From the NCBI GenBank assembly GCA_026392145.1, contig JAPLCS010000316.1, positions 4,635 to 9,933 of the forward strand: a stretch of DNA of 5,299 nt, written 5' to 3'. The position numbers and the translations under genes are program-made. The notes under the pieces were generated by a model that worked only from the letters and a program-made list of their open reading frames with translations, ran no database searches and was not told the DNA's origin. Origin of the DNA: Fimbriimonadales bacterium. GTDB lineage: Bacteria > Armatimonadota > Fimbriimonadia > Fimbriimonadales > Fimbriimonadaceae. This document shows positions 1 through 5,299 of this stretch, piece by piece (position 1 is the stretch's first letter; each line of letters starts with the position of its first letter).

Positions 1-467
1 AACAGTTCCTCAATCAAGCTAAAAAGTTAGCGTCAGATATTCGCCAAGTTATGTCTGGATTCCCTGAAATGAATCCCAGCTACCTCCACGATTCCGAAAA
101 AGAAATGGTGGAAGCCGCAGCCGTCTTAGCCATCACCCAACAACTCCCCATTCCCACTGCCGCCGAACTGGGAGCCTCGACTATGGCGTACCTTCACGGC
201 TGTTGCGAAGCAGCAAGCGAAGTGAGAAGGTTCGTTCTCGACCAAATTAGGACCGGGAACATCTCCGAGTCGGAAAGGATTCTTGCCACGATGAACGACA
301 TTTATGAGGAACTCATTACGTTCGACTTCCCGGACTCGCTCACAAATGGGCTAAGACGTTCTGTTGATGCACTGCGGGCTGTTCTCGAGAGAACACGCAG
401 TGACCTCACCCTGACTACGGTGCAAATCACGTTGGTCCAAGAACTTCGCAAGAAAGAAAACGACTGA
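1..467 (+). CDS. Translin/Trax-family protein, 5' end outside window
   Basis: The reading frame is open from base 3 to the TGA at 465-467, giving 154 visible residues. The ATG at 51 is internal, because the frame continues upstream with helix-like sequence (FLNQAKKLASDIRQV). The protein looks all-helical and matches the translin family (COG2178 type). Counting from the ATG at 51, the key segments are YLHDSEKEMVEA (11-22), the YLHGCCEAASEVRR segment (47-60), and the C-terminal stretch LRRSVDALRAVLERTRSDLTL (part of 101-121). E18 and E21 align with the Trax catalytic pair Glu126/Glu129; E53 and E57 fall where human Trax has Asp193 and Glu197. Eukaryotic translin and Trax form the RNase C3PO, and archaeal Trax-like proteins also cut RNA. 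The role of bacterial members is little known. Older annotation sometimes mislabels this family as haloacid dehalogenase, but no DxDx phosphatase motif is seen. Family normal length is about 200 residues, so perhaps 40-50 are missing upstream. It converges on def with 2 bases between the stops. Family assignment is firm; RNase activity is inferred. Confidence 0.85.
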   Translation, partial: QFLNQAKKLASDIRQVMSGFPEMNPSYLHDSEKEMVEAAAVLAITQQLPIPTAAELGASTMAYLHGCCEAASEVRRFVLDQIRTGNISESERILATMNDIYEELITFDFPDSLTNGLRRSVDALRAVLERTRSDLTLTTVQITLVQELRKKEND

Positions 468-469
468 AA

Positions 470-988
470 TCAATCCTTCTCAGGATCGACCCAGTGCAGA
501 GTGGCAAGATCAACTTTGTCGATAAACAAAATGCCATCAAGGTGGTCAATTTCGTGTTGCACCACTCGAGCTGCAAGCCCGTCAAGTTCAAAAATCAACT
601 CTCTTCCCTTGCGATCCATTGCTTCGACTTCCACATACTCAAAGCGCTTGACATCCCCATAAAGCCCGGGAATTGAAAGACACCCTTCCTGACCAATTTG
701 CTCACCTTCAGCCTTAATAATCTTCGGATTAATCAACGCCGTTGGCTTGTAATCTGGTGGAGCAATCACAATCAATCGCTGACTCAATCCCACCTGCGGT
801 GCAGCAAGCCCTATGCCATGAGCCTTTCTCATAATCCGCATCATTTCATTGATCGTAAAGTCCGTCTTCTTAGAAATCTTGATTTCATCCGCGACTTTGC
901 GAAGCACAGGATTGGGAATTTTGACAACTGGCCGTTCATCATTCTGGACGTATAGGTGCTTAAACTCATCCGGGACTACAACTTCCAT
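470..988 (-). CDS. def: Peptide deformylase
   Basis: This 172-residue metal-dependent hydrolase removes the formyl group from the initiator methionine of nascent proteins at the ribosome exit. All three family motifs are intact: GIGLAAPQ (58-65), EGCLS (101-105) and HEIDH (145-149). C103, H145 and H149 are the expected metal ligands and E146 is the catalytic acid/base. The ATG at 988 is used because no later ATG or GTG occurs before the conserved core; the first GTG falls inside the PNPVLRKVADE segment. This gives about 20 residues (MEVVVPDEFKHLYVQNDERP) ahead of the usual family start. There is no convincing Shine-Dalgarno sequence before the ATG, but the start is only 6 bases after the prmC stop, so translational coupling is likely. 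It is last in the AI-2E/prmC/def cluster. Its TGA (470-472) nearly touches the stop of the convergent translin gene, with no room for a terminator between them. Confidence 0.96.
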   Translation of the reverse strand: MEVVVPDEFKHLYVQNDERPVVKIPNPVLRKVADEIKISKKTDFTINEMMRIMRKAHGIGLAAPQVGLSQRLIVIAPPDYKPTALINPKIIKAEGEQIGQEGCLSIPGLYGDVKRFEYVEVEAMDRKGRELIFELDGLAARVVQHEIDHLDGILFIDKVDLATLHWVDPEKD

Positions 989-994
989 GCCAAC

Positions 995-1840
995 TTATTT
1001 TGGCATATCCCGTGGTACCACAAGCACTCTCGGATTCCCATCCAAATCAGCTACCAAACGACTCCCCGAAAACAAGGAGAGCAAAGCCTCACCTTGAGTT
1101 TGTCCAATCTCAAGTAACAACCAACCACCCGGATTCAAAAAGGTTCGGTACTCATCAGCAATCCGCCGATAAATTGCCAATCCGCCATCATCAGCAAACA
1201 AAGCCGCCTCAGGCTCAAACTCCCTAACTTCTTTCGGAAGCGACTCATCCTTGCCAATGTAAGGTGGATTCGAAACAATCATATCGAACTTCATGCCACC
1301 CAACTGATCAAATAAATCCGAATGTCTTAGGCAAACATCAGCTCCCAGAGTCTCGGCGTTTTCCCTCGCAGTCTGAATCGCTGAGCAAGAGATATCCACC
1401 GCCCAAACATCCCAATTCGGTCGTTCGAGCTTCAAAGTAATTGCAATACAACCAGAACCCGTTCCGACATCAAGCAACCGACAACCAGAAGAACAATCGC
1501 TTCCCAGCGCCAATGTCTCTTCAACCAATACCTCAGTTTCGTGTCGAGGTATCAAAACCGAACGATCAACCCGAAATCTCCTCCCATAAAACTCTCGCCA
1601 ACCCAAAATGTAAGCAAGTGGCTCATGACCTAACCTTCGAGTCAATAATTCATCCGCTAAGCGTGTCTCAAACAAATCATCGCCGTGAATAATCACAAAT
1701 GTTCGGTCCTTTCCAAGCGCATGAGCAACCAGCATCTGCGCCTCCAATTTAGAAGCATTTAAGCCCGCAGAGTGCAGTTTCTCGGTAGCCGATTGCACCC
1801 ACTCTCTTATTGAACTGAATTCCGCGATAGAAAACCCCAT
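995..1840 (-). CDS. prmC: Peptide chain release factor N5-glutamine methyltransferase
   Basis: PrmC (HemK) transfers a methyl group from S-adenosylmethionine to the glutamine of the GGQ motif in release factors RF1 and RF2, which improves translation termination. Numbering from the ATG at 1840 (281 residues): residues 1 to about 75 form the small helical N-terminal domain. Next come GHEPLAYILGWREFYG (71-86) and LIPRHETE (96-103), both typical of the family. The SAM-binding motif I is LLDVGTGSGCIAI (122-134), and the catalytic NPPY is at 191-194. Length is normal. An in-frame TTG sits one codon upstream (1843), but the ATG is preferred: GAGG (1848-1845) is 4 bases from the ATG and only 1 from the TTG, and the sequence TTGATG places the upstream stop TGA directly over the ATG. 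Its TAA (995-997) is followed 6 bases later by def. Co-location with def links translation termination with N-terminal processing. Confidence 0.96.
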   Translation of the reverse strand: MGFSIAEFSSIREWVQSATEKLHSAGLNASKLEAQMLVAHALGKDRTFVIIHGDDLFETRLADELLTRRLGHEPLAYILGWREFYGRRFRVDRSVLIPRHETEVLVEETLALGSDCSSGCRLLDVGTGSGCIAITLKLERPNWDVWAVDISCSAIQTARENAETLGADVCLRHSDLFDQLGGMKFDMIVSNPPYIGKDESLPKEVREFEPEAALFADDGGLAIYRRIADEYRTFLNPGGWLLLEIGQTQGEALLSLFSGSRLVADLDGNPRVLVVPRDMPK

Positions 1841-1848
1841 CAAACCTC
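1838..1848 (-). promoter_or_regulatory. prmC start: GAGG and TGATG stop/start overlap
   Basis: The minus strand reads GAGG, T, then TTGATG. The TGA of the AI-2E family gene (1842-1840) and the ATG of prmC (1840-1838) share one A. Such stop-start overlap normally means ribosomes reinitiate, so prmC output probably follows that of the upstream gene. The close GAGG decides for the ATG over the TTG one codon earlier. Confidence 0.7.
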
Positions 1849-2949
1849 AGGAGCGACTTCCTCAGAAGTTACACCTTTTAGTTCAAGTAGGTAATCATAC
1901 ATGACTAGTAAAATTGACAGCAAAACAGGACCAACCATCAGTCCAATCGGCCCAAAAAGTGAAATCCCTCCCAAAGCAAAAAAGAAAATCGCCAGAGGAT
2001 GCAACTGAACCTGATTGCCAATGAAGAACGGCTTCAATACGTTATCAATCTGACTCACAATCAATCCACCAACCCCGAGCACAATTCCCGCCTTCAAGTA
2101 GTCACCATGAAGCAGGAAAACCATCCCTACCGGGAAATAAATTATCGGCGCTCCCAACAACGGCACAATCGAAAGAAGAATGCTAAACAATCCCAACAGC
2201 ACCGCATTCTCGACTCCAAGAATCGCATAAGTAATTCCCATGATGGTCCCCTGAATAATTGCGACCGTCACCGTTCCGCGAAAAACGGCTTGAATCGTCT
2301 GCATAGACTTAATCAAAATCCCATTCGCCCTTTCAGCCGACAACCCACAAACCACCCGAAACGGTTCTTTCAACCGATGTCCATCTCTCTGAAAGAAAAA
2401 CATCGAAAGCAAGGCCACCACCATCGTAAACAATCCGGTTCCAAATTGCTTTGCCAAGTTAGCAGCAGGAGTTCGCAGACTCTTGGTGATCTCGGTGCCG
2501 TTGGTTTCCCACCACTTTTCAGAACTAAAATCATGAACACCTAGCCGATCCGCGAGCGGATGAACAACTTTGTCCAACTTGGACATTACTTCAAACCCTC
2601 CAGAACCTCCAGCATCGTTCACAAAACTACCAATTTGGCCAAAAGCAATCGAAGAAACTAAAAAAATCGGCAAACAAATAACGAGCAAGGTAAGCAAAGT
2701 GCTCCAAATCGCCGCAACCGAGTCACCTGACTTAGCAATCTTTCCTCGAATACCTTTTGCCTGACTTTCTCTAATCAGCTCGTGTCGCTTTCGAACTCGC
2801 TCGTACCAAGGATAAGTAAGTACCGCCAATGTCGCTCCCCAAAAAATCGCCGTTAAGAACGGCAAAATCACCATCGCGGAAGTGGCTAGAATCACACCAG
2901 CAAAAAGAATGACCAACAAATAGTTAATGGGTTTTGGTTTTTCATACAT
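1840..2949 (-). CDS. AI-2E family transporter (PF01594-type membrane protein)
   Basis: This is a 369-residue multi-spanning inner-membrane protein of the AI-2E (PerM/TqsA/YdiK) family. Hydrophobic segments lie near residues 8-46 (two helices), 80-105, 170-187, 225-245, 247-282 and 284-300, with a final pair at 317-352. The family signature is clear in the C-terminal half: VSQIDNVLKPFFIGN (298-312), LHPLAIFFFALGGISLFGP (316-334) and GLMVGPVLLSI (336-346). Residues 51-75 form a basic cytoplasmic loop, and 106-165 is the less conserved soluble segment. Members have been linked to autoinducer-2 export or Na+/H+ exchange, but substrates cannot be read from sequence. The frame stays open to an ATG at 3087, which would add 46 residues, but that ATG sits in the loop of a hairpin and the extra segment is cysteine-rich and unlike the family. 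The ATG at 2949 has GGAG (2963-2960) 10 bases upstream and gives the usual length. The stop overlaps the prmC start. Confidence 0.92.
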   Translation of the reverse strand: MYEKPKPINYLLVILFAGVILATSAMVILPFLTAIFWGATLAVLTYPWYERVRKRHELIRESQAKGIRGKIAKSGDSVAAIWSTLLTLLVICLPIFLVSSIAFGQIGSFVNDAGGSGGFEVMSKLDKVVHPLADRLGVHDFSSEKWWETNGTEITKSLRTPAANLAKQFGTGLFTMVVALLSMFFFQRDGHRLKEPFRVVCGLSAERANGILIKSMQTIQAVFRGTVTVAIIQGTIMGITYAILGVENAVLLGLFSILLSIVPLLGAPIIYFPVGMVFLLHGDYLKAGIVLGVGGLIVSQIDNVLKPFFIGNQVQLHPLAIFFFALGGISLFGPIGLMVGPVLLSILLVMYDYLLELKGVTSEEVAPEV

Positions 2950-3051
2950 AAGAACAGCACTCCATTCCTTGGCAAAATGTACTTTCAAGACGAGAGCAAC
3001 GTTGCAAACTGCACCTCGTATCTCCTCACAATATCTACTCTCATACCTACA

Positions 3052-3072
3052 AGAGCACAACTTAGAGCACAA
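3052..3072 (-). repeat. Two 9-bp direct repeats, period 12
   Basis: The plus strand has AGAGCACAA at 3052-3060 and again at 3064-3072, separated by CTT (minus strand TTGTGCTCT twice). The second copy runs into the base of the adjacent hairpin. The pair lies about 100-120 bases upstream of the AI-2E family start and could be a regulator site, but a chance repeat is possible. Confidence 0.35.
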
Positions 3073-3098
3073 AGTGGGAGCAACCATCTCCCACTTTG
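3070..3098 (-). terminator. 11-bp perfect hairpin downstream of aldo/keto reductase
   Basis: The plus strand reads CAAAGTGGGAG, a 7-base loop CAACCAT, then CTCCCACTTTG. The arms are exact reverse complements (3070-3080 and 3088-3098). On the minus strand it lies 27 bases past the aldo/keto reductase stop, where a terminator would be expected. It lacks a downstream T-run (the next bases are TGCTCTAAG), so it may be a weak or factor-assisted terminator, an mRNA 3'-end stabiliser, or an operator. The remainder of this gap (2950-3069) also holds a 10-bp palindrome GCAACGTTGC at 2996-3005 and no convincing promoter. Confidence 0.5.
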
Positions 3099-3124
3099 AA
3101 TCTTCACGGAATTACTCGGCACGC

Positions 3125-4108
3125 TTACCAAGCGTAATGCTCAGGAGCGGTCTTAAAACCAGGGAAAATCTCATCAATCTTCGCCAAAGTTTCAGCATTT
3201 AACTCAATCTCTAACGCTCTCAATGAACCATCAAGCTGTTCGATCGTTCGCGGACCGATAATCGGAGCCGTTACAAACGAGCGAGTCAGCGTCCACGCCA
3301 AAGCTACATCTGCAGGCTGTTCACCTAATTCATCACAAAGGTTCTCCCATGCGGTTAACTGGTCGCCCTTCTCCTCCTTCAGTTTCTTTACCCAGTCGCC
3401 GTTCCGCCGCTTACCATCCTGGCCCTTCATCACACCTGCCAACACACCACTACCAAGAGGCGACCATGGAATAACTCCCACTCCGTACGCTTCACATGCT
3501 GGACCAACTTCAAGCTCAATATCTCGTTGCAGCAACGAATACTTAGACTGCTCACTCACCAGCCCCATAGTGTGCCGCTTCGCAGCCGTTTCATTCGCCT
3601 GCACAATATTCCAAGCCGCAAAGTTGGAACTTCCAACATAAAGCACCTTCCCCTGATACTTCAATACTTCAAACGCTTCCCACACTTCTTCCCAAGGCGC
3701 GGCACGATAAATGTGATGCATCTGATACAAGTCCAAATAATCCGTTTGCATGCGAGTCAACGAAGCCTCACAAGCTCGGCGAATATGCAACGCAGTCACA
3801 CGGTTCGTGTTGGGCCAATTTTCCAACGGACCATTTCCCATGTCACCGTACAACTTAGTTGCCAGCACAGTGCGCTCTCTTCGACCTCCACCCAGTGCAA
3901 ACCACTCTCCGAGAATCTTCTCCGTAATCCCTTCGCCCTTCTTCCAGCCGTAAACATCTGCCGTATCAAAGAAGTTGATCCCGTGCTCAAGCGCACGGTC
4001 CATGATTTTGAAGCTGTCTTCCTTAGTCGTTTCGGGACCAAAGTTCATGGTTCCGAGACACAGACGACTTACCTGCAGCCCAGTTCTTCCGAGTGATGTG
4101 TATTTCAT
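3125..4108 (-). CDS. Aldo/keto reductase
   Basis: This is a 327-residue cytoplasmic (beta/alpha)8-barrel oxidoreductase, of full family length, that uses NAD(P)H to reduce carbonyl compounds. The catalytic tetrad is complete: D48 and Y53 in NFFDTADVYG (45-54), K85 in ATKLYG (83-88), and H131 in DLYQMHH (126-132). Other family marks are the N-terminal LGRTGLQVSRLCLGTMNFG (6-24), YVGSSNF (157-163), VIPWSPLGSGVLAG (212-225) and the cofactor-binding segment APIIGPRTIEQLDGSL (281-295). The opening sequence and these motifs place it in the general Tas/YhdN-like group; the physiological substrate cannot be deduced. The ATG at 4108 gives the canonical N-terminus, though only a weak purine stretch precedes it. 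It is flanked by a terminator upstream (for amt) and a hairpin downstream, so it is probably transcribed alone. No truncation or missing active-site residue is seen. Confidence 0.95.
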   Translation of the reverse strand: MKYTSLGRTGLQVSRLCLGTMNFGPETTKEDSFKIMDRALEHGINFFDTADVYGWKKGEGITEKILGEWFALGGGRRERTVLATKLYGDMGNGPLENWPNTNRVTALHIRRACEASLTRMQTDYLDLYQMHHIYRAAPWEEVWEAFEVLKYQGKVLYVGSSNFAAWNIVQANETAAKRHTMGLVSEQSKYSLLQRDIELEVGPACEAYGVGVIPWSPLGSGVLAGVMKGQDGKRRNGDWVKKLKEEKGDQLTAWENLCDELGEQPADVALAWTLTRSFVTAPIIGPRTIEQLDGSLRALEIELNAETLAKIDEIFPGFKTAPEHYAW

Positions 4109-4136
4109 ATCCGTTACGGTTTACCCGTACCTACTC

Positions 4137-4168
4137 AATAAAAAACCCTCCAAAGTGAAAGGAGGGTT
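4137..4168 (-). terminator. Rho-independent terminator of amt
   Basis: On the minus strand an AACCCTCC arm (4168-4161), a 9-base loop and a GGAGGGTT arm (4151-4144) form a perfect 8-bp stem. The six Ts at 4145-4140 (the first two inside the stem) are followed by ATT. It lies about 55 bases past the amt stop and in the right orientation, so it should separate amt from the aldo/keto reductase gene. On the plus strand no T-run follows the stem, so it acts one way. Confidence 0.9.
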
Positions 4169-4193
4169 ATTATCTTAACTTTTGACGCGTCAA
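4167..4193 (-). promoter_or_regulatory. Possible promoter for aldo/keto reductase
   Basis: The minus strand has TTGACG (4193-4188, five of six matches to the sigma-70 -35 box) and, after 15 bases, TAATAA (4172-4167) as a poor -10 box. The spacing is shorter than ideal. Transcription would begin near 4160, inside the terminator loop, so the new transcript would lack the first stem arm and escape termination. This is the best candidate in the gap but is weak. Confidence 0.22.
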
Positions 4194-4194
4194 A
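4181..4194. other. Perfect 14-bp palindrome
   Basis: TTTGACGCGTCAAA reads the same on both strands. It lies between the amt stop and the amt terminator and contains the candidate -35 box of the aldo/keto reductase gene. Its symmetry suits a dimeric regulator site, but no known operator is recognised. Confidence 0.4.
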
Positions 4195-4223
4195 CACCTC
4201 AAAGCTCTCACTCCGGAGGCCAA

Positions 4224-5299
4224 CTACTTCATATCAACTGCATTGGGTTCATGATCAGCCCATTCTTCATCGCTGGAATCTTCATCAACTACTTCCGCAG
4301 ATTCGAACGTTCCAGCCTCAAACGCTACAGTCTCCAACGTTACAGTCTCCATTGTGATAGAGGAGACTGTAACCGGGGTCACCGCTTGAGCGCTTGACAC
4401 CGCTGGAATCGCATACCCATATTCGCCATGGTACGAATGATCAAGACCCTTAATCTCTGCCGACTCACTACTTCGCAATCGGGTCACTTTGTTGATCAGA
4501 ATCGCCAACACGTAAGAGCCAATTCCAGCAAAAGCCAAGGTCACACCAATCGCAATGAATTGATTCAACATCAGAGCACCACGTCCGGCTTTTAGTACCT
4601 CCGCAATCGCAGGATTCACCTTTTCAGTCGCAAAGACTCCAGTGAGAATGCCGCCTACTAACCCTCCGACACCATGCACTCCCACAACGTCCAGCGCATC
4701 ATCGTAGCCCAATTTGTGCTTCAGCTCAATCGCTAAACAACAAACTACACCCGCAATCGCGCCTATAACGATAGAACTTCCCATCGTAACATAACCGGCA
4801 GACGGTGTAATAACGACTAATCCTGCCACCAATCCGCTAGCACCGCCAATCGATGAAGCCTTTCGCTTTGGATTGCGAATCATTTCAACGGTCATCCAGC
4901 TAATCATCGCCGCCGCCGCCGCCAAATGGGTCGTCAAAAACGCATTCACTGCCACACCAGAGGTATCCAGAGCAGAACCAGCATTAAAACCAAACCATCC
5001 AAACCACAGCAATCCAGCTCCAAGCAAGGTCAAAGTAATGTTGTTCGGAGCAATCTTAGTTTCAGTTCGCTTACCAAGAAAAATACAGAGTGCCAACGCA
5101 GAAACACCAGATGCTAAATGGACAACGGTTCCACCCGCAAAATCCAAAGCCCCTCGCTTCAATAACCAACCATCTGGATTCCAGACCCAACATGCCAGGG
5201 GAGTGTAAATCACAATCGACCAAACAATCATGAAGGTGACATAAGCTCGGAACCTTACCCGTTCAGCAATGGCTCCCGAAATAAGTGCAGGTGTGATAA
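4224..5299 (-). CDS. amt: Ammonium transporter (Amt family), 5' end outside window
   Basis: This is an inner-membrane trimeric ammonium channel of the Amt/Mep/Rh family, and 357 codons are visible. The ATG at 5231 is internal: the frame continues to the window edge with TPALISGAIAERVRF, a core Amt segment, so about 110 residues are missing. Compared with E. coli AmtB and numbered from that Met: W17 matches W148, D30 and H38 in DFAGGTVVH match D160 and H168, F82 and S86 in GWFGFNAGS match F215 and S219, and H186 in DVVGVHGVGG matches H318. Both pore histidines are therefore present. The cytoplasmic GLDHSYHGEYGY (262-273) is the conserved C-terminal region that contacts PII/GlnK proteins. Beyond it lies an unusual tail of about 62 residues: Ser/Thr/Val-rich, then four pentapeptide repeats (294-313), then an acidic end with EDSSDEEW. 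AmtB ends soon after HGE. Nitrogen-status control through PII is expected, but its gene is not in view. A strong terminator follows. Confidence 0.96.
   Translation of the reverse strand, partial: ITPALISGAIAERVRFRAYVTFMIVWSIVIYTPLACWVWNPDGWLLKRGALDFAGGTVVHLASGVSALALCIFLGKRTETKIAPNNITLTLLGAGLLWFGWFGFNAGSALDTSGVAVNAFLTTHLAAAAAMISWMTVEMIRNPKRKASSIGGASGLVAGLVVITPSAGYVTMGSSIVIGAIAGVVCCLAIELKHKLGYDDALDVVGVHGVGGLVGGILTGVFATEKVNPAIAEVLKAGRGALMLNQFIAIGVTLAFAGIGSYVLAILINKVTRLRSSESAEIKGLDHSYHGEYGYAIPAVSSAQAVTPVTVSSITMETVTLETVAFEAGTFESAEVVDEDSSDEEWADHEPNAVDMK
4293..4352 (-). repeat. Four 15-bp units encoding pentapeptides in the Amt tail
   Basis: The codons give METVT, LETVA, FEAGT and FESAE, with pattern hydrophobic-Glu-[Thr/Ala/Ser]-small-x. 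At DNA level the plus-strand blocks 4321-4335 and 4336-4350 (AACGCTACAGTCTCC and AACGTTACAGTCTCC) differ at one base, which suggests recent slippage duplication. The other units have diverged further. Confidence 0.7.
4324..4373 (-). repeat. 12-bp inverted repeat with a second competing arm
   Basis: GTTACAGTCTCC (4339-4350) and GGAGACTGTAAC (4362-4373) are exact reverse complements around an 11-base loop, inside the amt coding sequence. A second copy of the first arm (GCTACAGTCTCC, 4324-4335) can pair with the same partner, with one G-U pair in the amt mRNA. Two mutually exclusive hairpins are therefore possible. No T-run follows either, so a terminator is unlikely. Confidence 0.55.

Noticed and set aside
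473..486. ATCCT-TCTC-AGGAT hairpin at the translin/def junction as a bidirectional terminator
   Set aside because: The stem is only 5 bp, inside the def coding sequence, with no T-run on either strand.
1999..2544. 181-codon plus-strand open frame opposite the AI-2E family gene
   Set aside because: It is antisense to a well-supported gene. The translation is rich in Asn, Gln, His and Arg, as expected from reading the reverse of a membrane-protein gene, and no family is recognisable.
2950..3087. Upstream extension of the AI-2E family gene from an ATG at 3087
   Set aside because: That ATG lies in the loop of the 11-bp hairpin, the added 46 residues are unlike the family, and the ATG at 2949 has an upstream GGAG and gives the normal length.
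3625..3639. GTTGGAA-C-TTCCAAC inverted repeat
   Set aside because: It falls in the conserved GSSNF-coding part of the aldo/keto reductase and has a 1-base spacer. It is explained by codon content.
3527..4096. 189-codon plus-strand open frame opposite the aldo/keto reductase
   Set aside because: It lies wholly within a conserved enzyme gene on the other strand, lacks recognisable motifs and has no ribosome binding context.
4293..4352. Pentapeptide-repeat beta-helix domain in the Amt tail
   Set aside because: Only four degenerate units occur and they do not fit the A(D/N)LXX pattern of the pentapeptide-repeat family. A disordered low-complexity tail is more likely.

Overview
The window looks like ordinary chromosomal DNA from a bacterium of moderate GC content (below 50 % by eye), densely packed with housekeeping genes. 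No mobile element, CRISPR array, tRNA or rRNA is visible. The phylum cannot be fixed from the sequence alone. A translin-family gene in a bacterium points away from the best-studied Proteobacteria and Firmicutes; Armatimonadota or Chloroflexi-like lineages are only a guess.

Layout, left to right. (1) 1-467, plus strand: the 3' part of a translin/Trax-family gene that begins before the window. (2) 470-2949, minus strand: a compact cluster transcribed AI-2E family membrane protein -> prmC (release-factor glutamine methyltransferase) -> def (peptide deformylase). The first two genes share one base (TGATG), and prmC and def are 6 bases apart. The def stop lies 2 bases from the translin stop, tail to tail. 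(3) 2950-3124: a 175-base gap with an 11-bp hairpin, a short direct repeat and a small palindrome. (4) 3125-4108, minus strand: a complete aldo/keto reductase. (5) 4109-4223: a gap with a clear Rho-independent terminator for the gene to its right and a perfect 14-bp palindrome. (6) 4224-5299, minus strand: most of an ammonium transporter gene (amt) whose 5' end lies beyond the window.

How the genes fit together: prmC and def both act at the ribosome. PrmC methylates the GGQ glutamine of release factors, and deformylase trims the N-terminal formyl group from new proteins, so pairing them in one unit is sensible. The AI-2E family gene ahead of them has no obvious functional tie. The aldo/keto reductase and amt are probably separate transcription units.

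I see no clearly new multi-gene system. The items most worth a second look are the bacterial translin homologue with Glu where Trax has a catalytic Asp, and the ammonium transporter's unusual C-terminal tail. That tail has a pentapeptide repeat, an acidic end, and a 12-bp inverted repeat with a second competing arm at the DNA/RNA level. The palindrome and overlapping promoter/terminator signals between amt and the aldo/keto reductase gene are a weaker third.
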